A stretch of DNA of 64,000 bases from a bacterium. GTDB lineage: Bacteria; Latescibacterota; Latescibacteria; Latescibacterales; Latescibacteraceae. The DNA is taken from assembly GCA_021372535.1 (NCBI GenBank), contig JAJFUH010000059.1, positions 1-64,000 on the forward strand, written 5' to 3'. Positions 54,152 through 63,585 of this stretch are shown here, piece by piece. Within the stretch, counting starts at the first letter, position 1, and each line of letters begins with the position of its first letter. The notes under the pieces are model-generated. The model was given only the letters and a program-made list of their open reading frames with translations, was not told where the DNA came from and did no database searches. Position numbers and translations under genes: made by a program.

Positions 54152-54909
54152 TGATCCTGCTCCTTTTTCATGTCTTCCCTGACCCGGATTGCATATTTGT
54201 CGATTTCGCCGCATAGTTTGTGGACAGTGGCCACATCGCGGCGTTCGAGACGTGTTCTCGAAAAAACACGCCGCAGCGATTTCATGTAGTTATCACCGTC
54301 ATTCCACTGTTTCAGCCCGAGCGTTGTCAGCGATGTTCTCAGATGATCGTAGAGCGCCGCGATCTCCTCAGCCGGAGCAAAATCCTGCGGTGACCCGCCG
54401 CCGGGGTATCGCGCCGTAAAAATCTCACAGGCATAAACCATTACCGCCTGGGCAAGATTGAGCGACGGCTGCGCTTCCGAAGAGGGTATCGTCGATATGA
54501 TCTGGCAGCAGGACAGCTCGTCATTGAGCAGACCGCAGTCCTCACGGCCAAACAGGATTGAAACCGGCCCCGAACCTGCGCTCTCGAGTATCTCAGCCGC
54601 AGCCTGGCGCGGATTCATGAACGGCACCCCATGACGGCGGCGCTGGGTGGTGCCCACAACGAGCACCGATGAGCCCACCGCCTCGCCGAGCGACGAGAAA
54701 ACCTCGGCGCTGTCGAGAATATCCTCGCTGTTGTGCGCCATGTACCGTGCCTGGGGGTGGTCGCGAAACCACGGGTTGACAAGCACGAGCCTGCTGAGCC
54801 CCATATTCTTCATGGCGCGGGCGGCCGCACCCACATTACCCGGAACTTTCGGTTCGACGAGAACGATGTGTATGTTATCGAAATTCTTATTTTTTCCACG
54901 CATATTCAT
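54148..54909 (-). CDS. TrmH/SpoU-family RNA 2'-O-methyltransferase (TrmJ-like)
   Basis: A 253-aa SPOUT-fold enzyme: IHIVLVEPKVPGNVGAAARAMKNMG, SILFGREDCGLLNDELSCCQIISTIPSSEAQPSLNLAQAVMVYACE are SpoU motifs 1-3. TrmJ-type enzymes methylate tRNA position 32. The start at 54909 lacks a clear ribosome site; another Met is 6 nt downstream. First gene of a four-gene operon ending with pilR. Confidence 0.9.
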   Translation of the reverse strand: MNMRGKNKNFDNIHIVLVEPKVPGNVGAAARAMKNMGLSRLVLVNPWFRDHPQARYMAHNSEDILDSAEVFSSLGEAVGSSVLVVGTTQRRRHGVPFMNPRQAAAEILESAGSGPVSILFGREDCGLLNDELSCCQIISTIPSSEAQPSLNLAQAVMVYACEIFTARYPGGGSPQDFAPAEEIAALYDHLRTSLTTLGLKQWNDGDNYMKSLRRVFSRTRLERRDVATVHKLCGEIDKYAIRVREDMKKEQDQ

Positions 54910-55030
54910 ACACAATAATAATATGAGAATACCGTATCGACAAGTGTTTCGATTCAATCGACAGTAAAATAACCGATAATTTTTAAAGGAAACCGGAAGA
55001 TTTAAGAGGGCGTATGAACATAAAGACTTT

Positions 55031-55150
55031 GAACCGTGATGCCCACGATTAAGCCGGGATTTCCATGATTTTTAATCCGGGCAATCCTTTTAATCATGGT
55101 AATCGTGGTTCAAACTCCCCCCTGATTCACCGAGAGAAACCAGCGGAGTA
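55031..55150. repeat. Dispersed repeat R3, copy a
   Basis: gaaccgtgatgcccacgatt, an inner aagccgggatt, aatcatggtaatcgtggttc and tail ctgattcaccgagagaaacc. The ends pair with each other. The copy at 61410-61534 has the same order of blocks. Confidence 0.75.
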
Positions 55151-55166
55151 AAAAATAAAAAATCGC

Positions 55167-55243
55167 TTGACAAGGAAAAAGGCCGGATATATCTTCTACC
55201 ACAGTAAGTTTAATACCTTAAGCTTAAATATGTAAGCTTACAT
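55167..55243 (+). promoter_or_regulatory. Promoter and paired palindromic operators of the BlaI operon
   Basis: -35 ttgaca (55167-55172) and a -10-like tatatc (55188-55193). Two perfect palindromes follow, ttaagcttaa (55218-55227) and atgtaagcttacat (55230-55243), sharing a taagctta core with centres 14 bp apart. They fit BlaI-type dimer operators. The repressor lies just downstream. Confidence 0.6.
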
Positions 55244-55283
55244 TTATAAACCATATGATACTCTCCATTTCGGAGGTGAATCG

Positions 55284-55667
55284 ATGACCGAATATGAGCT
55301 TGGCAGCGGCCAGATGAAGGTTATGCGCATCCTCTGGGACAAGCAGAAAGCAACCGCTCAGGACATCATCGACGAGATGAACCGTGAAGAACCCACCAAA
55401 CGGAGCACGGTTCAGACCTTTTTGCGGACACTGGTCAGAAAAGGTCTCGCCGATTACTCTGTCGATGAACGTACATTCATTTATTATCCCATTGTCGGGG
55501 AAAAGGATATCGCTCATCATGCGTTCCAGAATTTTGTCGAGCATGTGTTCGATGGCTCGATGGAAGGTTTCGTCTCGTTCTTTGTAAAAAACAACTATGT
55601 ACCGCAGGAAAAAATGGAGAAAATCCGCAGGATGCTCGAGGATAAAGAAGGCTCAGAGGAGAAATGA
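55284..55667 (+). CDS. BlaI/MecI-family repressor
   Basis: A 127-aa winged helix repressor: GSGQMKVMRILWDKQKATAQDIIDEMN, PTKRSTVQTFLRTLVRKGLADYSVDERTFIYYPIVG and a C-terminal dimerisation helix with cleavable-type linker. GGAGG lies ahead of the ATG. It stands 3 nt before the M56 peptidase gene, the classic BlaI-BlaR1 order. Its substrate-inducing signal here may not be beta-lactam. Confidence 0.93.
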   Translation: MTEYELGSGQMKVMRILWDKQKATAQDIIDEMNREEPTKRSTVQTFLRTLVRKGLADYSVDERTFIYYPIVGEKDIAHHAFQNFVEHVFDGSMEGFVSFFVKNNYVPQEKMEKIRRMLEDKEGSEEK

Positions 55668-55670
55668 CCA

Positions 55671-58600
55671 ATGGTTTCCATGACATCGTTCTCCTCACTG
55701 CTCATGTCATATGCCTTTGATTTCATCCCGATCGGGCTGTCGCTGATAGTACAGTCAACGGTGATTATCGCAACAGGACTGATCGTGAGGTATGTTCTCC
55801 GCAGAAAAAGCGCCGCGTTCCAGTCCCTGATTCTCCGGATGACTCTTGTCGCGGTTGTGCTGAGTCCCATCCTGACAATTCTCCTCAACAACGCCGGAGT
55901 CAGGCGGGTCGTCATTCCCGTGCCGCTCGTGGCGAACAATGCCGTTTTTTCGAAAACTGACGTTACGCGGTCAGTCAACACCGATACCGGTAAAGAGAAC
56001 GGTTCGTCATACCCGCGCAGTCAGCCTGCGGATAATTCCGGAATACTGCGGCAGAGTGTCACCGTTTCCCCGGGAGACAGCAGAGGTCACAGCACCGATG
56101 CTCACCCGATGAAGGAAACGCCTTCCGCTATCAAATCCAATGAAGGCCGCGTGTCCGATGCTTCTTCACGACCATTGCAACAAAACCTCCCGCAGGATGA
56201 TAACGGCGCGACAGCTCCCTCATTCCCGACTGATGAAACCGGCCGTAACGACAGGGGGTTTCTCGCCGGACTGTATGTAACGGTTTTTGTATTATGGGCC
56301 GGGACAAGTATATTCTTCTTTCTTAAAATATTCATTGTGTTCCTCTGTATAAACTATATCAGGTACTCGGCCCGACCTGCCAAATTCTCGTACCGGGTAA
56401 TGTGCGGTGAAGCCGCCGCTTCACTGGGCATTACGGTACCGCCGGTACTCCAGCATCCGGTGGCGAAAGGCGCGTTCATCTGCGGTTATTTCAGGCCTGC
56501 TGTCATGCTCCCCGGGTATGACAATGAATGCTTCACGGCGACGAAGGAGGTTTTTCTCCATGAGCTCGCCCACCTTGCCCGTTTCGATCATCTCTGGAAT
56601 TTTCTTCATCACATGGCGATAGTGTTTCTCCCTGTACAGCCGCTTCTCTGGCGGCTGATCCGCACAATCAGCGATGTCAGCGACTACGCCTGCGACGATT
56701 ATGTCGTTCAATACAGCGGCGACAATCATTCGTACGCCATTCAGCTTTTCACCATCGCCCGTACATACAATCCCGGAGTCCCGGAAGCGACAGCCGGCGT
56801 GGGAATTCTTTCCAAACCTTCGCCCCTCTACGACAGAATCGAGCGAATCCTCGACACTTCCTATGTCCGTCTCATCAAGGTACGGGCCTTCGAGCTCGTC
56901 TCGGTGATATTCTTTTTCTTCTCGTCTCTTACCGTGACCGGATTTGTCGGGTTCAAGGGCGAACACGGCAACGGGCGACGGATGGTTGTGAATACAGATC
57001 GTCAGAACATCGAGCGGATCATTACGATCAGACCGGATAATACGGCTGAAAACACCGTCAGGCCCGGCTTATCATCGAAAAAAACAACTTTCTTCCATGC
57101 TGCGGTTCCGGAAACAAAGGAAACCGGTAAAAAGCTGCCGGATGTCACCCGTGACGATTCCCAGGTTAATTCCGGATCGATCCAGCCGGGTTGGAATATG
57201 ATATCGGAAATCGATAATCCGGAACGGAACCGGATTCCCGCTCCCGATGATGCCGGGGCGATGCTGGTTTTCAATAGTACAAATAATGCCGGGCAGAAAG
57301 ATGTTCCGCAAAACGATTCATTCTCATCCGAAACCGGAATGGCTCAACCGTTACCATCCGTAACCGATGAACGGGAGACCGGAGCTGACAGCGCTCCACA
57401 AACGGCTGAAAGTTCATCCGGAGAAGCTGTTGCCGATATACGTTTTGATGTGACCGGTCATCCGGAATCATGGAGCAGAAGCACATCGACGCTCGATCAG
57501 TCCCGAGCCAGCAATTTCACGCTGAAACCCATCCAGATTGTCATCCCGGTCGATTATCAGCATACCGAACCGCAGAATCCCGAGGAAGAACTGTTGTTCG
57601 ACATGTACCGTTCTCTCGAGAAAAACAAGCTGTACCCCGTATGGTCGCCCGATGGCAGCCAGATTGTCATAACCGACAGGATATACGGAATCTGGATGGT
57701 ACCGGTTCAGGGCGGCGAGCCTGCGCTCATATACCGTAACGATCCCGTGCGGTATCATGATGTGACGGTGCGTCTTACGGGTATCGAACCTCTCTGTTTC
57801 GCGCCCGGAGGCCGTGAGCTGACGTACAAACGGTATATCATCGACGAGGACATGGGCTCGGAAGTCATAATCGACAAGAGCACCTCTCCCCCGCATATGA
57901 CGATTATGAACCCGGTGCCGGTCATCGAGATGGTTGACATCGAGACGGGCAGGACTCAGGTTCTTGCCAAAGGGGCGGCGTACGGCAGATGGAGCTCCGA
58001 CGGCAGGCTGTTCCTGTACACCCGTCTCGATGCCGAATCCTTCAAGGAACTCATGATCCGTGATGTCTATACGGGAAATGAATACCCCATCGACGAATTC
58101 GCCGCTCAGCAAATCCAGCTGTCACCGAACGACCGATACCTCATGTTTAACGAGGATGACCTGTTCATGCTGCCCGGAACCGGAGATCTCAAGCGTTTCA
58201 GTCTGAGCGGCGGTGTCACTTTCTCCGATGTATCCCGTGACGCCCGGTGGATACTCTACACATACCGGGGAAGCCTTTTTGTCTACGACACTCATGATGA
58301 GAAGGCCATAGACCTTTTTCCCGAAGAGTACATATCGCCGAACTGGGCACGGTTTTCTCCCGACCTGTCGTCCATCTGTTTTTCCCTCGAATCGGAAAAG
58401 AACGGCTGGGAAATTTACCTGTACGATTTCAGCAAGATAACATCCGAAACGGGAGTTCAGGAAGCAGCGGCGCCGGTTGCATTCGGGCTCAAAGACAATT
58501 TCCCCAATCCGTTCAATTCATCGACGACCATTCAGTTTTCGCTGCCCGAGCGGGCAACGGCGTCAATGGTTATCTACAACATCATGGGGCAGCGTGTACG

Positions 58601-58754
58601 CGAGCTCGTTTCCGGAATGGCTGAACCGGGGATACATTCGGTTGTCTGGGACGGCAGGGACGACAGCGGACGCACGGTCGGAACAGGAACCTATATCACG
58701 AGGCTTATCGCGGGAAATCATCATGCGGTGATCAGAATGACGCTGGTGAAATAG
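55671..58754 (+). CDS. BlaR1-like M56 membrane peptidase fused to a beta-propeller and FlgD-like domain
   Basis: A 1027-aa protein. Helices near 17-42, 52-72, 199-230 and 406-427 frame an M56 peptidase with zinc motif HELAH (297-301) and ACDD. After a low-complexity Ser/Thr-rich linker (about 430-620) come TolB/PQQ-like propeller blades (PVWSPDGSQIVI, GRWSSDGRLFLY, ARFSPDLSSICF; about 640-930) and a FlgD-like Ig domain starting FPNPFNSSTTIQFSLPE. The last three parts face the periplasm. Usual BlaR1 has a penicillin-binding C-terminus; here it is replaced, implying a different signal. It is coupled to a BlaI repressor. Confidence 0.88.
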   Translation: MVSMTSFSSLLMSYAFDFIPIGLSLIVQSTVIIATGLIVRYVLRRKSAAFQSLILRMTLVAVVLSPILTILLNNAGVRRVVIPVPLVANNAVFSKTDVTRSVNTDTGKENGSSYPRSQPADNSGILRQSVTVSPGDSRGHSTDAHPMKETPSAIKSNEGRVSDASSRPLQQNLPQDDNGATAPSFPTDETGRNDRGFLAGLYVTVFVLWAGTSIFFFLKIFIVFLCINYIRYSARPAKFSYRVMCGEAAASLGITVPPVLQHPVAKGAFICGYFRPAVMLPGYDNECFTATKEVFLHELAHLARFDHLWNFLHHMAIVFLPVQPLLWRLIRTISDVSDYACDDYVVQYSGDNHSYAIQLFTIARTYNPGVPEATAGVGILSKPSPLYDRIERILDTSYVRLIKVRAFELVSVIFFFFSSLTVTGFVGFKGEHGNGRRMVVNTDRQNIERIITIRPDNTAENTVRPGLSSKKTTFFHAAVPETKETGKKLPDVTRDDSQVNSGSIQPGWNMISEIDNPERNRIPAPDDAGAMLVFNSTNNAGQKDVPQNDSFSSETGMAQPLPSVTDERETGADSAPQTAESSSGEAVADIRFDVTGHPESWSRSTSTLDQSRASNFTLKPIQIVIPVDYQHTEPQNPEEELLFDMYRSLEKNKLYPVWSPDGSQIVITDRIYGIWMVPVQGGEPALIYRNDPVRYHDVTVRLTGIEPLCFAPGGRELTYKRYIIDEDMGSEVIIDKSTSPPHMTIMNPVPVIEMVDIETGRTQVLAKGAAYGRWSSDGRLFLYTRLDAESFKELMIRDVYTGNEYPIDEFAAQQIQLSPNDRYLMFNEDDLFMLPGTGDLKRFSLSGGVTFSDVSRDARWILYTYRGSLFVYDTHDEKAIDLFPEEYISPNWARFSPDLSSICFSLESEKNGWEIYLYDFSKITSETGVQEAAAPVAFGLKDNFPNPFNSSTTIQFSLPERATASMVIYNIMGQRVRELVSGMAEPGIHSVVWDGRDDSGRTVGTGTYITRLIAGNHHAVIRMTLVK

Positions 58755-58912
58755 AATCATATGAAGCGCACACAAACAGAATTCTCCTTTCTTCGGGTGA
58801 TAGATAAAAAAATGGAGGTAGAACCATGAACCGTGACAGGGATGCCTGACGGAAAATGTTGCGGAACTTGTTGCACGCAGTCAAAAAACACATGAAAAAT
58901 GAGGGAAACTCT

Positions 58913-61183
58913 ATGGTACGAATAAAAGGTATTCTCATAATACTGGTCATCTCGGTTTTCGCGCTCACATCATATGCCGATGGGTTTATAAACGAATATC
59001 CCAATGGTAACAGTGTAAATGAGATCGTCTTCCAGGGTAATTATGCATGGAGCGCCACCTACGGCAGTCTCGTCCGCTGGGACAGGCGTGACGGCTCATA
59101 TATCCAGTTCACTACCAAAGACGGTCTTGCGAGCAATAATGTTACGGGCATTGTTATCGATGACAACGGTAAACTCTGGATAGCGACAACAAAGGGTGTG
59201 AATGTTTATGACGGTCAGAGCTTCACAACGCTGACTACTGAAAACAGCGGATTGGCGGATTACCGTATTCTCAGCATAACCAAATCGAATGATGGCACTC
59301 TCTGGTTTGGTACAACGCTCGGAATATCGAAATTCGATGGAGATTCATGGAAAAGCTACTCCATCGATGATATCGTTACCGATCACCGGGCGGGCGGTTA
59401 TGTTACAGATATCGTTATTGATCATACCGGAAAAATATGGGCTGTTGTATTTAAGTATGATTACGGAATTGAGATGAATACACGGCTGTATTTGTCCAGT
59501 TTCGACGGCACCGCATGGACGGTCCACAACGATGCCGATGGCACGTTGAAGGCTCTTCAGGTCGAAGCGATAGCAATCGATAACAACAACACTGTCTGGG
59601 CTGCGACCCGGGGCAATGATGTCACAGGGCCTGTTTACACATTCGACGGCACCGCATGGACGGATACCGGTATCGATGGCGTCAACGATATCTCGGTGGC
59701 CGACGATGGTACCGTCTATCTCGCGCGGGGCAATATCTTTAATAGCAGGAACACCAATCCAAGCATCACAAAATTCGATGGCTCGTCTTTTACCGAGCTG
59801 CCTCTTTCCGGTCTTTTCGGTTATCAACCTACTATATATTCAAATGTTTTCCCTGATGAATCAGGAACATTCTGGTTCGTGGTTAAACCGGGAAACACTG
59901 CATATATTCTGTATTCCTATGATGGTGTGAATATCCACCAGCATTCGACAGTCGGGCCTCTGAGTTTTGATGTGAATGAAATGATTGTTGACAGCTCGAA
60001 CACCAAATGGCTGGCGACCAATTACGGGCTTTCCAGATTCGATGGAACCACATGGGAAAATATTGTTTTCGATGTCAAACCCGAGGATGTCGCTGGTTCC
60101 GGTCTGGGGGTGCTTGCCAATGATTTTGCCAACATGATACGCGATATAGCCATCGATAAAGATGGAACCATCTGGCTGGCAACGTATCTGGGTATCAGGA
60201 AAATCGACAGTACAGGCGAAACGCTCTACAACACATGGAACTCCGAAGAACTTCCGGGAATGCCGGGCGGTGTCAATCAGGTGGTTATCGACAATAATGG
60301 CGTCAAATGGTTTGCCGGTAACTACTGGCTCTACCGTTATGACGGTGAATCGTGGTCAACAGTACAGTTCGGGAAACTTGAAGGCGTGGTACGTTCGATG
60401 GAAGTGGACCATAATAATGTTTTATGGTTCGGTATAGGATTTGCTGATGGAGTTAAAGTGAAAAGCGGAGTCGCAAGCTTCGACGGGACAACCTGGACGT
60501 ACTATGACATCGATAACAGCCCGCTCAAAGGCGATCTCGCGAGAATTGCCATAGCTGCCGACAACACGAAATGGATAGCGACAAGCGAAGGGTATTACAA
60601 ATTCGACGGGACAACCTGGACATCGTATGAGGATATCAAGAACGCATCCTATCCCCAATATCAGCCATACGACATACTCATCGACAAGGACGGGATTGTC
60701 TGGTTCATGGTGTCGGGCTGTCTCCACTCGTTCGATGGCTCAGTTTGGGACGATCACGGTAAGAAGTCGTTTGGTGTTCCCTGCCAGTTTGTAATCGACA
60801 ATACGGACGAAGTATGGGTTGTTTCCAAAAACGCTGCCGGTTATATGGCGAGCTTCAACAAGAATGCCATCAGAACCGATGTCGCCGCCCGGGATGAAAT
60901 ACCATCCGCCATCGCCATCAAGGGCAACTACCCGAATCCGTTCAATCCTTCGACGACCATCGAATTCACCCTCACGGAATCGGGACGCGCGCAGCTCGAC
61001 ATTTATAACACCGCAGGCCAGAAGGTCCGGACACTCCTTACGGAAACTATGATGCCCGGTGTTTACAGCGCTTTCTGGAACGGCTGCGACGAGTATGGCA
61101 AGGCTGTTTCATCGGGTGTATATTTCTCCCGTATCACCATGAATGGCCGAAGCGCGGCAGGGCGCATGCTCCTCATGAAGTAA
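58913..61183 (+). CDS. Secreted two-component-regulator-propeller protein with FlgD/T9SS sorting domain, paralogue
   Basis: A 756-aa protein like the one at 16907: signal MVRIKGILIILVISVFALTSYA, repeated propeller blades (VIDDNGKLWIATTKGVNVYDG, GTLWFGTTLGISKFDG), and a C-terminal FlgD-like domain starting YPNPFNPSTTIEFTLTESG. GAGGGA precedes the ATG at 58913; the frame is open to 58856 without a signal. It follows the BlaI-M56 pair by ~160 bp and shares their C-terminal domain type. Role is inferred as surface ligand binding. Confidence 0.87.
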   Translation: MVRIKGILIILVISVFALTSYADGFINEYPNGNSVNEIVFQGNYAWSATYGSLVRWDRRDGSYIQFTTKDGLASNNVTGIVIDDNGKLWIATTKGVNVYDGQSFTTLTTENSGLADYRILSITKSNDGTLWFGTTLGISKFDGDSWKSYSIDDIVTDHRAGGYVTDIVIDHTGKIWAVVFKYDYGIEMNTRLYLSSFDGTAWTVHNDADGTLKALQVEAIAIDNNNTVWAATRGNDVTGPVYTFDGTAWTDTGIDGVNDISVADDGTVYLARGNIFNSRNTNPSITKFDGSSFTELPLSGLFGYQPTIYSNVFPDESGTFWFVVKPGNTAYILYSYDGVNIHQHSTVGPLSFDVNEMIVDSSNTKWLATNYGLSRFDGTTWENIVFDVKPEDVAGSGLGVLANDFANMIRDIAIDKDGTIWLATYLGIRKIDSTGETLYNTWNSEELPGMPGGVNQVVIDNNGVKWFAGNYWLYRYDGESWSTVQFGKLEGVVRSMEVDHNNVLWFGIGFADGVKVKSGVASFDGTTWTYYDIDNSPLKGDLARIAIAADNTKWIATSEGYYKFDGTTWTSYEDIKNASYPQYQPYDILIDKDGIVWFMVSGCLHSFDGSVWDDHGKKSFGVPCQFVIDNTDEVWVVSKNAAGYMASFNKNAIRTDVAARDEIPSAIAIKGNYPNPFNPSTTIEFTLTESGRAQLDIYNTAGQKVRTLLTETMMPGVYSAFWNGCDEYGKAVSSGVYFSRITMNGRSAAGRMLLMK

Positions 61184-61363
61184 ACGATCCGAAGTACGGA
61201 AGCTCTGTTGCCTTACCTATATCGGGGAGGGATGTTTGCAAAACTGCGGCGGCAGACCCTGCAGTGTATGAACCTATGCACGCATCTGAAGAGAGGAGAA
61301 CAGATGAATGCAGGAGAGGCTGTCGTTCCTTACCGGTACATCCCAAACCGAAATCATGAAATG

Positions 61364-61392
61364 AGACGCTCCGCAAGGGGCGTCTTTTTTAT
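61364..61392 (+). terminator. Rho-independent terminator after the propeller gene
   Basis: agacgctcc (61364-61372), gcaa loop and ggggcgtct (61377-61385) with one G-T pair, followed by a T-run. It is ~180 bp after the stop, leaving a long 3' leader with a small frame (61304) that has a GAGGAG site. Confidence 0.85.
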
Positions 61393-61409
61393 TACCGCAA
61401 AAACAACCT

Positions 61410-61534
61410 GAACCACGATTACCGGGATTAAGCCGGGATTACCACGATTTTTTCAATCCGGGTAATCATGGTCAATCCTGAAAATCCCGGTTCCAACTCC
61501 CCCTTGATTCACTCAGAGAAACTATCGGAGAAAA
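61410..61534. repeat. Dispersed repeat R3, copy b
   Basis: gaaccacgattaccgggatt, aagccgggattaccacgatt, aatcatggtcaatcctg and ttgattcactcagagaaact. Same block order as copy a at 55031-55150 with several mismatches. Confidence 0.75.
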
Positions 61535-61682
61535 TTGAGTACTCTCATTGTCTCTCCGGTATAAAAGGCTTTGTTCTTCTGCCGTTTCTTTCTATATTTA
61601 CAGCCTGATAATTTTCGTTTGACCTATACACTTGAGAGCTTTTATTAGGGCTTTCCGCACCATTTTCAAAGGCTGAAATATC

Positions 61683-62435
61683 ATGGAAAACATACTGCAT
61701 CCGAGCGCCCGTATCGGTGCCAATGTCGCCATCGGTCACTACACCGTAATCGAGCACGACGCTGTCATCGGCGATGACTGTGTCATCGGCCACCATGCCG
61801 TCATCCACGCCGGTTCGAAAATCGGCAAAGGCGTCCGTATCGATGATCATGCGGTCATAGGCAAACTTCCCGCCACGGCGCGCCGGAGCAAGACAACGGC
61901 TGCCGGGCGCATCCTCGAACCGGTCGTCATCGGCGATGAATCCATCATCGGTACCGGGGCAATCGTCTATGCCGGCGCAGTATTGGGCGCCGGAGTTCTT
62001 GTGGCCGACACAGCCGCAGTCCGTGAGGATGTAACCATCGGCGATTACACAATCATCGGCCGTAACGCCACCATCGAGAACAAGGTCACCGTCGGGGCGC
62101 GGTGCAAGATCATGAGCCATGCCTATATCTGTGCATTCTCCGAGATCGGCGACGACTGTTTCATCGCCCCCTGCGTCGCGACTTCGAACGATACCTATGT
62201 GGGAAGATGGAAGGAACGCACTAAATACTATAAAGGTGTGACAGTCAGGACAGGCGGCCGTATCGGCGTCAACGCAACGACACTGCCGGGAAGGACTGTC
62301 GGCCCGGACGGCCTCGTTGCAGCCGGCACGGTTGTCACGAAGGATGTCCCGGATTCGACCATCGTGTGCGGAAATCCGGGAAAACCGCTCCGTCCCGTAC
62401 CGGAAAATCAACTGCTTAAAAACCAGGAGAACTGA
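61683..62435 (+). CDS. Left-handed beta-helix acyltransferase (surface sugar)
   Basis: A 250-aa LpxA-like enzyme with hexapeptide repeats ([57 protein letters not shown]), ending with a [22 protein letters not shown] tail typical of sugar N- or O-acetyltransferases. It sits 4 bp before a DegT aminotransferase, so the pair likely installs and acylates an amino group on a nucleotide sugar. Exact donor unknown. Confidence 0.88.
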   Translation: MENILHPSARIGANVAIGHYTVIEHDAVIGDDCVIGHHAVIHAGSKIGKGVRIDDHAVIGKLPATARRSKTTAAGRILEPVVIGDESIIGTGAIVYAGAVLGAGVLVADTAAVREDVTIGDYTIIGRNATIENKVTVGARCKIMSHAYICAFSEIGDDCFIAPCVATSNDTYVGRWKERTKYYKGVTVRTGGRIGVNATTLPGRTVGPDGLVAAGTVVTKDVPDSTIVCGNPGKPLRPVPENQLLKNQEN

Positions 62436-62439
62436 AACG

Positions 62440-63558
62440 ATGAAGGTTCCGCTGCTCGATCTGAAAGCCCAGTATGCCGCAATCCGCGATGAGATAGAAC
62501 CCGTTGTCCGGGAGGTCTTCGAGAGCCAGTATTTCATTATGGGCCCGAAGGTGAAAGAATTCGAGGAACAGGTTGCCCGTTATTCCGGCGCGAAACATGC
62601 AATCGGCTGCGCTTCCGGAACCGATGCGCTGCTCCTTGCGCTCATGGCGCTCGATGTGGGACCGGGAGACGAGGTGATCACCTCTCCCTATACCTTTTTC
62701 GCCACGGGAGGCTCGGTCGCCCGTCTCGGCGCAAAGCTCGTGTTCTGCGATATCAAACCCGATACCTACAACCTCGATCCCGATCTTCTCGAAGGCGCGA
62801 TAACCGAAAGAACCAAAGCTGTCATTCCCATACACCTGTACGGTCTTGTAGCCGAGATGGACAGGATCAATAAGATCGCCCATGCCCGCAACATCGCCGT
62901 CATCGAGGACGCCGCACAGGCTATCGGAGCCGCGGCTCCGTACGGAACCGCGGGCGCTCTCGGCGACATGGGGTGTTTCTCCTTCTTCCCGTCCAAAAAC
63001 CTCGGAGGTGCGGGCGACGGTGGCATGGTGGCGACGAATGACGACGGATATGCGGAACGCGTCGGAATTCTACGTCTTCATGGCTCGCAGCCGAAGTACT
63101 ATCACAAGGTTGTCGGTATCAATTCACGGCTCGATGCGCTTCAGGCTGTCGTTCTCTCGGTGAAGCTTCGCCACCTCGACGATTGGTCGGCGGGACGGCT
63201 CAAAAACGCCATGACCTACAACCGCCTGTTTACCGAAAAGGGGCTGTCCGGCACGGTTACGGTTCCGGTTATTCCGGAGGGATACCGCCATATTTTCAAC
63301 CAGTATATCATCAGGGTTCCCCGCCGCGACGAACTGAGAAAGCACCTTTCGGAACACGGCATCGGCACCGAGATTTACTACCCGGTTCCCCTCCATCTCC
63401 AGGAATGCTTTGCCAACCTCGGTTACCGTGAGGGTGACATGCCGGAAAGCGAAGAAGCCGCACGGTTGACGCTGGCGCTTCCCATCTATCCCGAGCTTAC
63501 CGGAGAGATGCAGGAATATGTCATCGATACGATACGGGATTTTTACCAGCACCCATAA
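62440..63558 (+). CDS. DegT/DnrJ/EryC1/StrS sugar aminotransferase
   Basis: A 372-aa PLP enzyme: [65 protein letters not shown], and Lys186 in [14 protein letters not shown]. The start at 62440 has AGGAGAACTG upstream; the frame is open to 62317 overlapping the acyltransferase. It probably makes a C3- or C4-amino sugar for lipopolysaccharide or glycan. Confidence 0.94.
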   Translation: MKVPLLDLKAQYAAIRDEIEPVVREVFESQYFIMGPKVKEFEEQVARYSGAKHAIGCASGTDALLLALMALDVGPGDEVITSPYTFFATGGSVARLGAKLVFCDIKPDTYNLDPDLLEGAITERTKAVIPIHLYGLVAEMDRINKIAHARNIAVIEDAAQAIGAAAPYGTAGALGDMGCFSFFPSKNLGGAGDGGMVATNDDGYAERVGILRLHGSQPKYYHKVVGINSRLDALQAVVLSVKLRHLDDWSAGRLKNAMTYNRLFTEKGLSGTVTVPVIPEGYRHIFNQYIIRVPRRDELRKHLSEHGIGTEIYYPVPLHLQECFANLGYREGDMPESEEAARLTLALPIYPELTGEMQEYVIDTIRDFYQHP

Positions 63559-63585
63559 TCACGGACGAGAACTGGAAACCGATTC

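Noticed and set aside
61304-61414. 36-codon frame with a GAGGAG site upstream
   Set aside because: It runs through the terminator hairpin and its T-run into a repeat, so translation is unlikely to be real.
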